64,000 nucleotides of DNA, from the NCBI GenBank assembly GCA_018399075.1, contig CP073763.1, forward strand, positions 1,054,001 to 1,118,000. Direction: 5' to 3'. The notes below the pieces were generated by a model. That model was given only the letters and a program-made list of their open reading frames with translations, did not search any database and was not told the origin of the DNA. Of the stretch, positions 28,518-36,277 are shown one piece after another. A program made the translations under genes and the position numbers. The stretch is from Simkaniaceae bacterium. Its GTDB lineage: Bacteria; Chlamydiota; Chlamydiia; Chlamydiales; Simkaniaceae. Position 1 is the first letter of the stretch. Every line of letters starts with the position of its first letter.

Positions 28518-28602
28518 TGTTTTTCATTTTTGGAGTAACTGTAAGATATACAATCAAAAATACACTTAGTGCCGCATAGACTTCTGGAATTAATGCAGCC
28601 AC
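28510..28602 (-). CDS. Possible 30-residue hydrophobic peptide
   Basis: A GTG start with AAGG 6 nt upstream opens a frame encoding AALIPEVYAALSVFLIVYL followed by TVTPKMKNIT. The peptide is one membrane helix with a short basic tail, like type I toxin peptides, but I see no antisense RNA promoter to support a toxin-antitoxin pair. It overlaps the end of copy 1 by 8 bp. The rest of the 345-bp gap (28521-28865) is AT-rich with no other gene seen. Confidence 0.25.
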   Translation of the reverse strand: MAALIPEVYAALSVFLIVYLTVTPKMKNIT

Positions 28603-28865
28603 TTCTACCTTCTTTAATTAACTGATAATCAAATATTTAGTAATATTCAATATTCAATACCTGAAGTATTTGATAATAAAATGGTTAGGATTTTTTTTGT
28701 CATAATAATCGTTAACCAGCTTACATTCAAAGGTTTATAAAAAAATGACACAATTTCAAAACCACACCATTTTTTAAATATAAGTAATTAACAGTAAGCC
28801 GCATAAAGACTAGTTATATCTTATAATAAAGATTATGTTAATATAGTATAAAAGAGGGGATAATA

Positions 28866-31067
28866 TTGGAAACAATAAGTAATTCATTAGCTGATGCTTC
28901 CATTTCAACGTCTGAGCATGAAGAAAGTGGCCAATCAAAAGAAACTTCCGCTGTTGCTGAAAAAAGCATTTCAAGACAGCAGGAATCTTCAACAAGTTTG
29001 AAAGAGAAAGGGATTGCTTCCCAAGGTGCGAGCCTATCGATGCATCCTGAAAGGGTGAATCAAACGGCTGATAGGGTTTTAGAAGTGACGTCTACTCAAG
29101 AAAGTGCTAAAACTCAACCTTCACTTTTATCTGATACAAAACCATCTTCGGAAGAAGAATTAAAGCTTCATCTTCGAGACTCTTTTATCCCAGCAATTGA
29201 AGGAGCATCGACTTCTCGAGAGTTTTTTCAACTTCTTTCTCAGTTTTCAAAATATACAGAACTAAGCAAAACCCTTAAACAATCTCCAGAAATCCAACAG
29301 CTTCTTGCTGATGCAGAATTTAAGCTATTTTTTCTCGATGTTAGAGCAAGCAATAATCCAGAGAATATCGCCATTTCGCGTGAATATTTTGAACTGTTTT
29401 ATTTGATTCCTGCATTACAAAATGCCAAAACACCTGAAGACCTAGAAAGACTTCAACCTTTTGTTGAAGCTTGTATCGCTTTAGAAACTCATGGCAGCGA
29501 CGCTCCTTCTCAGAAGGATGCAGCACTTAAAACCCATCTAGAGATGAAGAAGCTTTTTGAGGAAAAGTCAAATTCCTTATCACCCAAATTACAAAGAAAT
29601 CGTAGCATAGAAGCTATCCAGGCAAAGATTTTAAAGTTAGATCCCAGATCACCCTATTTTAAGAAAGATATTATAGATATCAAATCTGAAATTAGAAAAT
29701 TAAGAAGTTTACCAGGGGTTCCAGCAAATGAATTCGATCACTTAGAAAGGGCCCTTGATATCTTACGTGACCCCAAACCACTCGCTATTTCTCCTAAGGA
29801 AAAGGCTTTCATGGAACACTTAGCAAAGAAATCTGGGATTAGTGAAACTCAACTGGAGGATTATGCAAAATTAGAACATGCTACATCCAGTGATGCTCAG
29901 TCAATGCTTTTAAAAGCCCTAAAAGAAAATGTAGCCAACCCAACTAAACTTAATACTGCAGCTAAAAAGGCGTCCAATGCTGCGATCGCATCTGCTAAAC
30001 AAAACAGGTTTCGCCGTTTTGCGGATGTTCATAGCTTTAGTCCTGCCCTTAACCAGAACTTCGCACAGAACTTTCCAGCTGTAATTTCTGCTTTTGAAAA
30101 ATTTTCTCGTGAGTTTGAAGAAGAGTTTAAAGATTGCTATACCCTGTTAGAAAAGACACATGATGATCAAACTAACGGTCAGTTTTCTCGTCATCTACAG
30201 GTTCTTTCTTATGCAGATCCGCGCACATCCTCTGAACGCTTTGAGTTAGAGGCGCAAGCACGGTTCTTAGAAAGCTTGGATTTACAAGTTATTGATGAAG
30301 CAGCACCTAAAACACTAAACCGCTACTTAATAAAAACACTGAAAACGAAACCTGATGCTTATGGGTATTACGAACACTCGTTCTTTCAAACACATTCTTG
30401 GTTGGTTCGTAACTCAAATAATATTAAAAATATTTATAACCATAGTAAAGAGAGCATCTATTGTTGCAAAAATAATTGTTTAAGGAGGGCGAGTCAATTT
30501 GCATCAGATCCTACATTTGATCGTAGTAGGGTTCAAATGGGAAGTACTTTATCTACCCGTAAACATCAAGCTGCTCTAGAAACTGCACACAAGGACTCAC
30601 AGAAGGGGTTAATATCTCACAGTGAATATATGAAAATGCGTACGGAAGCACATCTAAAATATGACTTAGAAAAGACCCATGTTCACCCTGTTTCTCAAGA
30701 AGACATTGGGAAGCAAATCGAAAAGTTTAGTCAACTAGGTGATAAACAAGCTCTCTTGATCTTAGAAAGCAGTTCAAACAGCAGTGCAATTGGCCATGCC
30801 ATTAACCTCCATTTTGATCAAATAAACAGGGTTTATGGTTTTGAAGATGATAACATTGGACGTGTAGAATTTTCGAGTTTAGAGGAAATGAAAACAGAGC
30901 TAGATGCTTATTCAAAAGCTTTCTACTCTCATATGTATGATAGTTTAAGTCTTGAGTTTTATGAGGCTAGCCAACCAACTGCGCCAGACCTATTTAGCAT
31001 GAATGAGGGGGATGGGGATTTTAATCTTTCCTTCAATCCGAATACTAGGCTTATCTTTTCGTATTAG
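28866..31067 (+). CDS. C58-like candidate effector, copy 2
   Basis: 733 residues, TTG start with AGGGG upstream. Very similar over its whole length to the preceding gene: the N-terminal block KEKGIASQGASLSMHPERVN and the region around SFIPAIEGASTSREFFQLL are nearly identical even at DNA level, while residues about 380-560 differ more. It keeps SIYCCKNNCLRRASQ, IGHAINL and YGFEDDNIGRVEF, the candidate Cys, His and Asp of a C58-type protease. It has an extra N-terminal 25 residues and a unique C-terminal tail. Not a pseudogene. Host-directed function is inference. Confidence 0.6.
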   Translation: METISNSLADASISTSEHEESGQSKETSAVAEKSISRQQESSTSLKEKGIASQGASLSMHPERVNQTADRVLEVTSTQESAKTQPSLLSDTKPSSEEELKLHLRDSFIPAIEGASTSREFFQLLSQFSKYTELSKTLKQSPEIQQLLADAEFKLFFLDVRASNNPENIAISREYFELFYLIPALQNAKTPEDLERLQPFVEACIALETHGSDAPSQKDAALKTHLEMKKLFEEKSNSLSPKLQRNRSIEAIQAKILKLDPRSPYFKKDIIDIKSEIRKLRSLPGVPANEFDHLERALDILRDPKPLAISPKEKAFMEHLAKKSGISETQLEDYAKLEHATSSDAQSMLLKALKENVANPTKLNTAAKKASNAAIASAKQNRFRRFADVHSFSPALNQNFAQNFPAVISAFEKFSREFEEEFKDCYTLLEKTHDDQTNGQFSRHLQVLSYADPRTSSERFELEAQARFLESLDLQVIDEAAPKTLNRYLIKTLKTKPDAYGYYEHSFFQTHSWLVRNSNNIKNIYNHSKESIYCCKNNCLRRASQFASDPTFDRSRVQMGSTLSTRKHQAALETAHKDSQKGLISHSEYMKMRTEAHLKYDLEKTHVHPVSQEDIGKQIEKFSQLGDKQALLILESSSNSSAIGHAINLHFDQINRVYGFEDDNIGRVEFSSLEEMKTELDAYSKAFYSHMYDSLSLEFYEASQPTAPDLFSMNEGDGDFNLSFNPNTRLIFSY

Positions 31068-31077
31068 AGCTTTTTTC

Positions 31078-31131
31078 TAGATCGTGTTGTCAAAGAACCC
31101 TTCTACCAAAGTGTGTTTGACGACACTATTA
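31078..31131. repeat. Relict inverted repeat related to the MITE at 33.7 kb
   Basis: TAGATCGTGTTGTCAAA and TTTGACGACACTATTA form an imperfect inverted repeat around a 21-bp centre; the left arm matches TAGATAGTGTCGTCA of the later element at 13 of 15 positions. The remaining gap to 31393 holds one 28-codon frame (31263-31349, with GGAG upstream) encoding ICPYCTH, possibly a zinc-finger remnant of a transposase; otherwise nothing. Confidence 0.4.
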
Positions 31132-31393
31132 TATTTTCTCTTATTACAGGATGTTTTTTAACAGACTCCAAACTTCTTATTAATAATCAATAGCTTAAGC
31201 TATTTTAAGATTGGTCCAATTTTTTCTTTAAAATACTTTCTCCCTATTGATTGGAGAATCTCATGCACAATAGCCTACCTTATAGTAAAACCCCATCCCT
31301 TATCTGTCCCTATTGCACTCACACAGGCTCACATCAAAGTAAAACATAAAGTCCTCGTTAATTTCATAAAGACTTAAGTTGATTCATTACTGT

Positions 31394-32110
31394 TTATTTC
31401 TTCTTAGAGACAAGGTGAAGCTTGTGTTCAAAGAAGGAGTAAACGGCAACAAGGCGCGAGACAAGGATGGCGATATAGAACTGCCCAATAATCCCTTCTA
31501 GGATAGCAAGGGTTTGGGCGATATCTCTAATGGCAATCACATCTCCATAGCCGATACAAAGAAGGGTAACGAAGCTAAAGTACATCATCTCGGATAGGAA
31601 GTGGCTATGAGAGAGGATGGCTGGATTGAGGTTGCTGAAGTGAAAGGAGTGGGGAAGGAGAAGGGCGATAAAGAAGTAGGCAAAGGAAAATCCAAAGGCT
31701 ACCATAAAATAGGCGCAGACAACGCCTTTAAGAGTCTCTAGGCGGACCCGGGCGTTGATCACCACCTTTTTAATAATAGACGCTGTCATAATGAAGATAA
31801 AAATCATTGAAAAGAAGAGAAAGAGGAGGGTTAGCGTTCTAGAGTGGAATCCGAGGTTTAGCCACTGAAAGATAAGAGCGGGAACGGCAAAGCACGTGGA
31901 AACGATTTTTATCTTCTTTGAGTGGTCGCAGTTAAAAATGGCAGAGAGAAAGACGATGACCAGGAAAAGCTGCCAGACGGCCATATAGATGCCTCCACGG
32001 TCATAGGGGCGGAAGACAAATAAGAGAATCAGTGAGATAAGGAGCTGGGTAAAATAACCGCTCAAAGATCTGACACAACTTGAATAGGATTTCTTAAAAA
32101 AATTTGCCAT
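31394..32110 (-). CDS. Potassium-channel-like (Ion_trans_2) membrane protein
   Basis: 238 residues from the ATG at 32110 (preceded by AGGAG). A longer start at 32212 would overlap the start codon of the divergent gene and has no ribosome site. About six hydrophobic segments; the pore region SFVTLLCIGYGDVIAI contains the K+ selectivity filter GYGD between the last two helices, followed by a hydrophobic inner helix. The TVGYG threonine-valine is Cys-Ile here. Predicted inner-membrane K+ channel without a cytosolic RCK domain. Divergent from the three-paralogue operon. Confidence 0.85.
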   Translation of the reverse strand: MANFFKKSYSSCVRSLSGYFTQLLISLILLFVFRPYDRGGIYMAVWQLFLVIVFLSAIFNCDHSKKIKIVSTCFAVPALIFQWLNLGFHSRTLTLLFLFFSMIFIFIMTASIIKKVVINARVRLETLKGVVCAYFMVAFGFSFAYFFIALLLPHSFHFSNLNPAILSHSHFLSEMMYFSFVTLLCIGYGDVIAIRDIAQTLAILEGIIGQFYIAILVSRLVAVYSFFEHKLHLVSKKK

Positions 32111-32210
32111 ATCTCCTATATCTAAGATTGAAAGGTTTGGGTCAAGCCTCTTTTTTCTTCCCTTGAAAGAGATTGTTTTTTGTTGTAGCTTTGAAATAGG
32201 GGGAGTTTTC

Positions 32211-32528
32211 ATGAGTACACAGAGAGAGCCTACACCTTTTGATGATCCATTTCCAGGAGCTGGTGGGATTCTTAGGAAGGAACTATCAAAATCTTTAGAG
32301 TCATTTATTTATACTTTTGAACATGAAGCACAAGATAAGTCTTGTATGAGTCGTCAGCTAAATCTAAACGAAGGGCTGATGATTGAAAGATCAAAAGAGA
32401 TTGGAGGGAAGGTCTATCTTCATATGCAGGAGCTGATGCAAGCATCTACTGACTATGCGAATGGCCATGGAAAGATTGAGATGGTCTATGAATGCTTAGA
32501 ATTTTTAAGGGATGAGCTGAAGTCATGA
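32211..32528 (+). CDS. Tandem small paralogue 1 of 3
   Basis: 105 residues from the ATG at 32211 with GGGGGAG upstream. After a Pro-rich N-terminus the last 82 residues align without gaps to the two following proteins: conserved positions include a FxxxFE block, a Met-containing turn, ExxG, a hydrophobic IxxxMQELM segment and DYAxGxG. Helical, soluble, acidic. No known family. The 3' end overlaps the next gene by 4 bp, so the three are co-translated. Confidence 0.65.
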   Translation: MSTQREPTPFDDPFPGAGGILRKELSKSLESFIYTFEHEAQDKSCMSRQLNLNEGLMIERSKEIGGKVYLHMQELMQASTDYANGHGKIEMVYECLEFLRDELKS

Positions 32529-32794
32529 AAGAAGGGGGAAAAAACCAACTGATCCACGACTTGCAATCGTTCCTATGGCAGTTTGAGCAAGGGGGATACA
32601 CGCGCGATAGTATGCATGATGTTCTGGAGAAGCTTGAAAAAGTCCTGGAAAATGATGGTGAGTCATTAGGGGAGCCAATTAAGCGCCATGTGGAGCAGAT
32701 GATTCGTGACTGTCGCGCTTATGCATTTGGGGCTGGAAACCCCAAAAAAGTCGTGGGAGACTTAGATAAACTAAGGCAAGATTTGGAGCGTTAA
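32525..32794 (+). CDS. Tandem small paralogue 2 of 3
   Basis: 89 residues. The 82-residue core aligns gap-free with its neighbours: LQSFLWQFEQ, ESLGEPIKRHVEQMI and CRAYAFGAGN correspond to SLESFIYTFEH, KEIGGKVYLHMQELM and STDYANGHGK of paralogue 1. It is almost entirely the core without a tail. Helical and charged; no membrane segment or signal. ATGA overlap with the gene before; the next gene begins 3 bp after its stop. Confidence 0.65.
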   Translation: MKEGGKNQLIHDLQSFLWQFEQGGYTRDSMHDVLEKLEKVLENDGESLGEPIKRHVEQMIRDCRAYAFGAGNPKKVVGDLDKLRQDLER

Positions 32795-32796
32795 TT

Positions 32797-33084
32797 ATGC
32801 AAGATGATGGGATGGGTGAAGCAAAACCTGAAGAGATTCTTAAGGGAGAAGTTCATGAGTTCTTAAGTGAGTTTGAAGCTTCGGAAGAGAGTGAAGATGA
32901 TATGAAAACGCTCTTTCCCCTTTGGCGTGATAAAATTCTTAACCAATCACGCGAAGTGGGTGGGGGAATTGAAGCTCAGATTAAAAAGCTGATGAACGTT
33001 TGCGAAGATTATGCGAGCAACCGAGGCATGCTTGAGAGGGTCCGTACTGAGGCTGAAGAAACCCGTATTCACCTTGGCTTATAA
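32797..33084 (+). CDS. Tandem small paralogue 3 of 3
   Basis: 95 residues, GGAG 9 nt before the ATG. Core VHEFLSEFEASE, REVGGGIEAQIKKLM and CEDYASNRGM aligns without gaps to paralogues 1 and 2. More acidic at the N-terminus. The three genes probably arose by two tandem duplications and then diverged strongly, keeping length exactly. They may form a hetero-oligomer (inference). Followed by the CBS-domain gene in the same direction. Confidence 0.65.
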   Translation: MQDDGMGEAKPEEILKGEVHEFLSEFEASEESEDDMKTLFPLWRDKILNQSREVGGGIEAQIKKLMNVCEDYASNRGMLERVRTEAEETRIHLGL

Positions 33085-33126
33085 TTTTATCTTATGGCAG
33101 GTTTTGTCCTAACCGGAGTCCGTTCA

Positions 33127-33690
33127 ATGTTTTTTGTGAATAATGTCTATAGAGGAAGGCAGCCCTATCGTGTTCAAGAAATCCAAAAAGATAAACAGGA
33201 AGATAAAAGAGATTCGCAGCAGCGATTTCAAAATCAGGATGAAGCTGAGGCTCATGAAAAGTTTTTAAAAGCGACCGAAAAGTTTTACAAGAAAAAGTCG
33301 GTTGCTACAGCAAGAGAAATCATGAATAAACAACTTGTTACCCTTAGTGATGCTTTATCTGTTGAAGAGGCATGGGAACAAATCAAAAATCATGACATCA
33401 AATATTACCCCATTATTGGTGCTGAAGGAAAGCTTTTAGGACTATTATCAGAAGGGGAAATCTTAAGGCATCTCCATGAAGGAAAAAAGAAAAAGCTTCA
33501 CGAGATCACGAGTGCGGAAACCCTATGCGCTGATCCTGAGACGGAGCTTGCTGAGATTTTGGAGGTTTTCTCAAAGGAAAAAATTGAAGCGGTTCCCATT
33601 ATCGATAAAAAAGCTAAAGTGGTTGGGATCTTAACCCAAAACGATCTCATTCAAACCATGATCAAGATCACCAATCTTAAACCTAGATAG
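33127..33690 (+). CDS. CBS-domain-pair protein
   Basis: 187 residues from the ATG at 33127, which has CCGGAG 9 nt upstream; an ATG at 33094 would add 11 residues. A charged N-terminal helix (about 15-70, rich in Lys, Gln, Asp) precedes two CBS motifs: AREIMNKQLVTLSDALSVEE with YYPIIGAEGKLLGLLSEGEI, then ETLCADPETELAEI with AVPIIDKKAKVVGILTQNDL. CBS pairs bind adenosine nucleotides and tune channels, transporters or enzymes. It is near the divergent K+-channel-like gene, but a link is only a guess. Its stop lies within the left arm of the MITE-like repeat. Confidence 0.88.
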   Translation: MFFVNNVYRGRQPYRVQEIQKDKQEDKRDSQQRFQNQDEAEAHEKFLKATEKFYKKKSVATAREIMNKQLVTLSDALSVEEAWEQIKNHDIKYYPIIGAEGKLLGLLSEGEILRHLHEGKKKKLHEITSAETLCADPETELAEILEVFSKEKIEAVPIIDKKAKVVGILTQNDLIQTMIKITNLKPR

Positions 33691-33844
33691 TGTCGTCACG
33701 AGTTGCTCATTCCTTAAGCGTCTTCTATGAAAAATTTCATCGTTGACCCGCTTTAAAAGCCCAATTAGGGCTTTTTGCATCGGTCGTCTTAAATCTTCCT
33801 CACACTAGCCATTTTAAATGCCCATCTCATGACGACACTATCTA
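33684..33844. repeat. MITE-like element with perfect 15-bp terminal inverted repeats
   Basis: TAGATAGTGTCGTCA at 33684-33698 and its exact reverse complement at 33830-33844 enclose 131 bp without a gene. The element sits between two convergent genes; its left arm overlaps the stop codon of the CBS gene. A related but decayed pair of ends lies at 31078-31131. Such structure fits a non-autonomous transposable element; no transposase is in the window. Confidence 0.65.
33755..33776 (+). terminator. Bidirectional terminator inside the MITE-like element
   Basis: AAAAGCCC/GGGCTTTT stem, 5-nt loop, T run after it on the plus strand and, by symmetry, on the minus strand. It would terminate both the CBS operon and the convergent autotransporter gene. 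Confidence 0.65.
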
Positions 33845-33854
33845 GTACCTAGGT

Positions 33855-36101
33855 TTAAAACCGTTTTTCGACTTTAAAGTTTCCGCTGGTTACAAAACTA
33901 TTATCAAGACAGTCGGTTTTGACGTTTATATCCATAATCCAATCATTAATTGATCGTAGATAAAGACCTACCCCAACAGAAAGTTGGTTAGTGGCGCGAT
34001 GAAAACTTTTTACAACAAAATTGGGCTCACAAAGATTTTGTTTGTAGAGGCTTGCTTGATAGTTTCCAGAAGAAAGAGGGATGTTTGAAATCCATCCTAC
34101 ATGCAAAGAGGGGGTAATACACCAAGAGGGAGTACAAACTTCTCTCAAAAGCTTGATCAAGACATTTGGCTGCAGGAAAGCAGAGTATTTACTATCTACC
34201 GATAAGTTAATACTATCTGCTCCTGATTCAGTATAGCTCTCCTCAAAGACATTTAAGTAACTAACACTTACCTCTGGAATGATAAAATAGGGATTTTCTT
34301 GAGTTCCACCTGTATTAACACGGAATTTGTATCCTCCATCGACTCTTCCTAACACATCATAGCTATGATGCGTGTTTGTTGCTGTTCTGTTCAATCCTGG
34401 AAGTTGGATTTTTCTATCAATATCATAATGATTATACGATCCGAGCGCTAAAAAGTTGATGTAGAGCTTTTCAAAAACAAGTCCAAGAGAAGGCCCTACA
34501 AAAACAGAGTGAATGTGGCCATCTCCTCTATTTTTGTCCCAATCTATTTCAGAGTAGGTATAGCCAGCTCCTCCTCCAAACAGTACGCAATTAGAAAAGA
34601 GGTGGTTGGCTCCAATTCCAGCTCCTACAGCATAAGAGTCAAATCCAACTTGGTTTTGGATTCCTTCTTGGTTGTAATAATGACCAATTGGAGCAACCCA
34701 TACAGAGGTATTACGTTTATTGGTTTGAGCATTTGTTTTAGTTTGACAAGAATCGCACCAGTTGTGCTTTTCTGTACTTTGTACAATCACATCAGCAACT
34801 AGACGATTGTTTTGGGTGTTGACTAAAGGAAGAGCTCCAAACTGTGCTGGGGAAAGTCTGGCAAGATTTGATCTAAACTGACCAGGAGGGCTCCTGAGGA
34901 GAGCTCTCATGACGGTAATCAAGTCGTGGTTTGTAGGGAGAGGTCCCGGGCAAAACAAGTAATTTGCAACACGTAGAGCTATTCCACGAAGCCGATCCCT
35001 TTTAACCGGAAGAATAGGTCCACTAGAAGCATTGACAAGCTCTGCAAAGGCTGCCTGATACTCAATTGAAAATTGCAGTCCAGTATCTTCGATCAAGGTT
35101 AAAGCTCCAGTTCTCGAGCCATAGTTCATAAAAGTATACCTTATCCCTTCGGGATAGAGCCCAGGCTCTGGCTCTAACGTGACTGTTCCATCAAGCATTG
35201 CAAGTCCAGTGATGTTTAAAAGGTCAGAGCTTCCATCTTCACTAATTTCAATCTGCAGATCCCCGCTCGAGCTCTGAGTATAGGCTCCATTGATATTGAT
35301 GGTGCCAATAGAGTCACCACCAGGGCTCACCGTTCCAGAGTTGGTAAGAGAGGCTATATTCCCAGTACCGACTAAGGATCCTCCAGACTGAATTGTTGTT
35401 CCATTTGTAATGGTGGCTCCACTCGTAATACTCATTAACCCTCCACTAGCCACAGTAACGGAATTACTTGTGAGACTTCCTCCTGTTACATTAAGAGTTG
35501 CAGAGTCGTTGACAGTAACATTTGTCCCAGCAATGCTTCCTTGAATAACCAGAGTTCCTGAATCTATATTTGTTGTTCCTGTGTAAGTATTATTCCCTGC
35601 TAGAATGACAGTTGAGGTCCCAATATTTGCAAGGTTGGTTCCAGAAATATTCCCATTGATCGTCATCGTAGTGTCTGAACTAACATGGGAGATGTCTATT
35701 CCATTTGGCGCGACTAAATCTACATTAATGACCTGACTGTTGTAACCATAAGAAGTAATTGCAGGGTAAAGTGCTCCAGTAGAATTATTTAGTTGAAGAG
35801 GGCCTGTCCCATAAATAGTATATCCGGAAGAAGCATCTTGTCCTTGACGAAAAAGGAGATATCCCCCTTGAAAAGCCCCATCAACATTGATGTTGTATCC
35901 ATAAACAGTACTACTAAGGCCTGAGGAGGATGTTAAATCGATCTCTACATTATTTCCTGGTAAACTGTTAGGAGACCAGTTTTGGGCTTCGCTCCAATTC
36001 TCATTAATCTCTCCTGTCCAATATGATGTATTAGTAGAAAAGGCAGAGCTTGAAATTAAGAGTAGCAAAGAATTTAAAATTATAGGTGTATATTTTTTCA
36101 T
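33855..36101 (-). CDS. Autotransporter (type V secretion) outer-membrane protein
   Basis: 748 residues. A signal peptide (MKKYTPII..., cleavage near SAFS) is followed by a Ser/Thr/Gly/Asn-rich beta-helical passenger (about 25-330) with NNTYTGTTNIDSGTLVIQGS, the passenger-associated repeat of autotransporters. A linker with Cys pairs (CDSC near 435) leads to a C-terminal beta-barrel of about 290 residues with alternating aromatic strands, ending in Lys-Arg-Phe, as outer-membrane barrels do. It lacks the GGAI/FxxN repeats of classical chlamydial Pmp proteins. Exposed adhesin-like role is inference. Confidence 0.88.
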   Translation of the reverse strand: MKKYTPIILNSLLLLISSSAFSTNTSYWTGEINENWSEAQNWSPNSLPGNNVEIDLTSSSGLSSTVYGYNINVDGAFQGGYLLFRQGQDASSGYTIYGTGPLQLNNSTGALYPAITSYGYNSQVINVDLVAPNGIDISHVSSDTTMTINGNISGTNLANIGTSTVILAGNNTYTGTTNIDSGTLVIQGSIAGTNVTVNDSATLNVTGGSLTSNSVTVASGGLMSITSGATITNGTTIQSGGSLVGTGNIASLTNSGTVSPGGDSIGTININGAYTQSSSGDLQIEISEDGSSDLLNITGLAMLDGTVTLEPEPGLYPEGIRYTFMNYGSRTGALTLIEDTGLQFSIEYQAAFAELVNASSGPILPVKRDRLRGIALRVANYLFCPGPLPTNHDLITVMRALLRSPPGQFRSNLARLSPAQFGALPLVNTQNNRLVADVIVQSTEKHNWCDSCQTKTNAQTNKRNTSVWVAPIGHYYNQEGIQNQVGFDSYAVGAGIGANHLFSNCVLFGGGAGYTYSEIDWDKNRGDGHIHSVFVGPSLGLVFEKLYINFLALGSYNHYDIDRKIQLPGLNRTATNTHHSYDVLGRVDGGYKFRVNTGGTQENPYFIIPEVSVSYLNVFEESYTESGADSINLSVDSKYSAFLQPNVLIKLLREVCTPSWCITPSLHVGWISNIPLSSGNYQASLYKQNLCEPNFVVKSFHRATNQLSVGVGLYLRSINDWIMDINVKTDCLDNSFVTSGNFKVEKRF

Positions 36102-36195
36102 CGATTCTCTCTATGGATTAATATGTTCTCTTATTTTGATACTTACGTATGAAAGGTTTTTTTTAAATACATTTTTTGGTTTAAAAGAAAAATCT

Positions 36196-36224
36196 TTGTT
36201 AGGAACTCATGATAGGTATATAAT
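36196..36224 (+). promoter_or_regulatory. Promoter of the MFS-hemH-MFS operon
   Basis: TTGTTA, exactly 17 bp, TATAAT: near-consensus. The start would be near 36231, 47 bp before the ATG of the first MFS gene. Confidence 0.75.
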
Positions 36225-36277
36225 AGAAGGTTAGTGCCTATACCTATAAAAATGGGCTTAATAGAATAAGAGTAAAT

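Larger units (their letters stand above)
26423..30978 (+). repeat. Segmental tandem duplication covering the two effector-like genes
   Basis: Direct repeat of about 2.1 kb: copy 1 from about 26423 to 28490, copy 2 from about 28830 to 30978. Shared blocks start at AAAGATTATGTTAAT upstream of both TTG starts and include long near-identical stretches around 26560-26800 and 28995-29240. Identity is patchy, lower in the middle, suggesting old duplication with local gene conversion. Confidence 0.8.

Noticed and set aside
32111-32212. Longer start for the potassium-channel-like gene
   Set aside because: It would overlap the start codon of the divergent gene; the ATG at 32110 has AGGAG.
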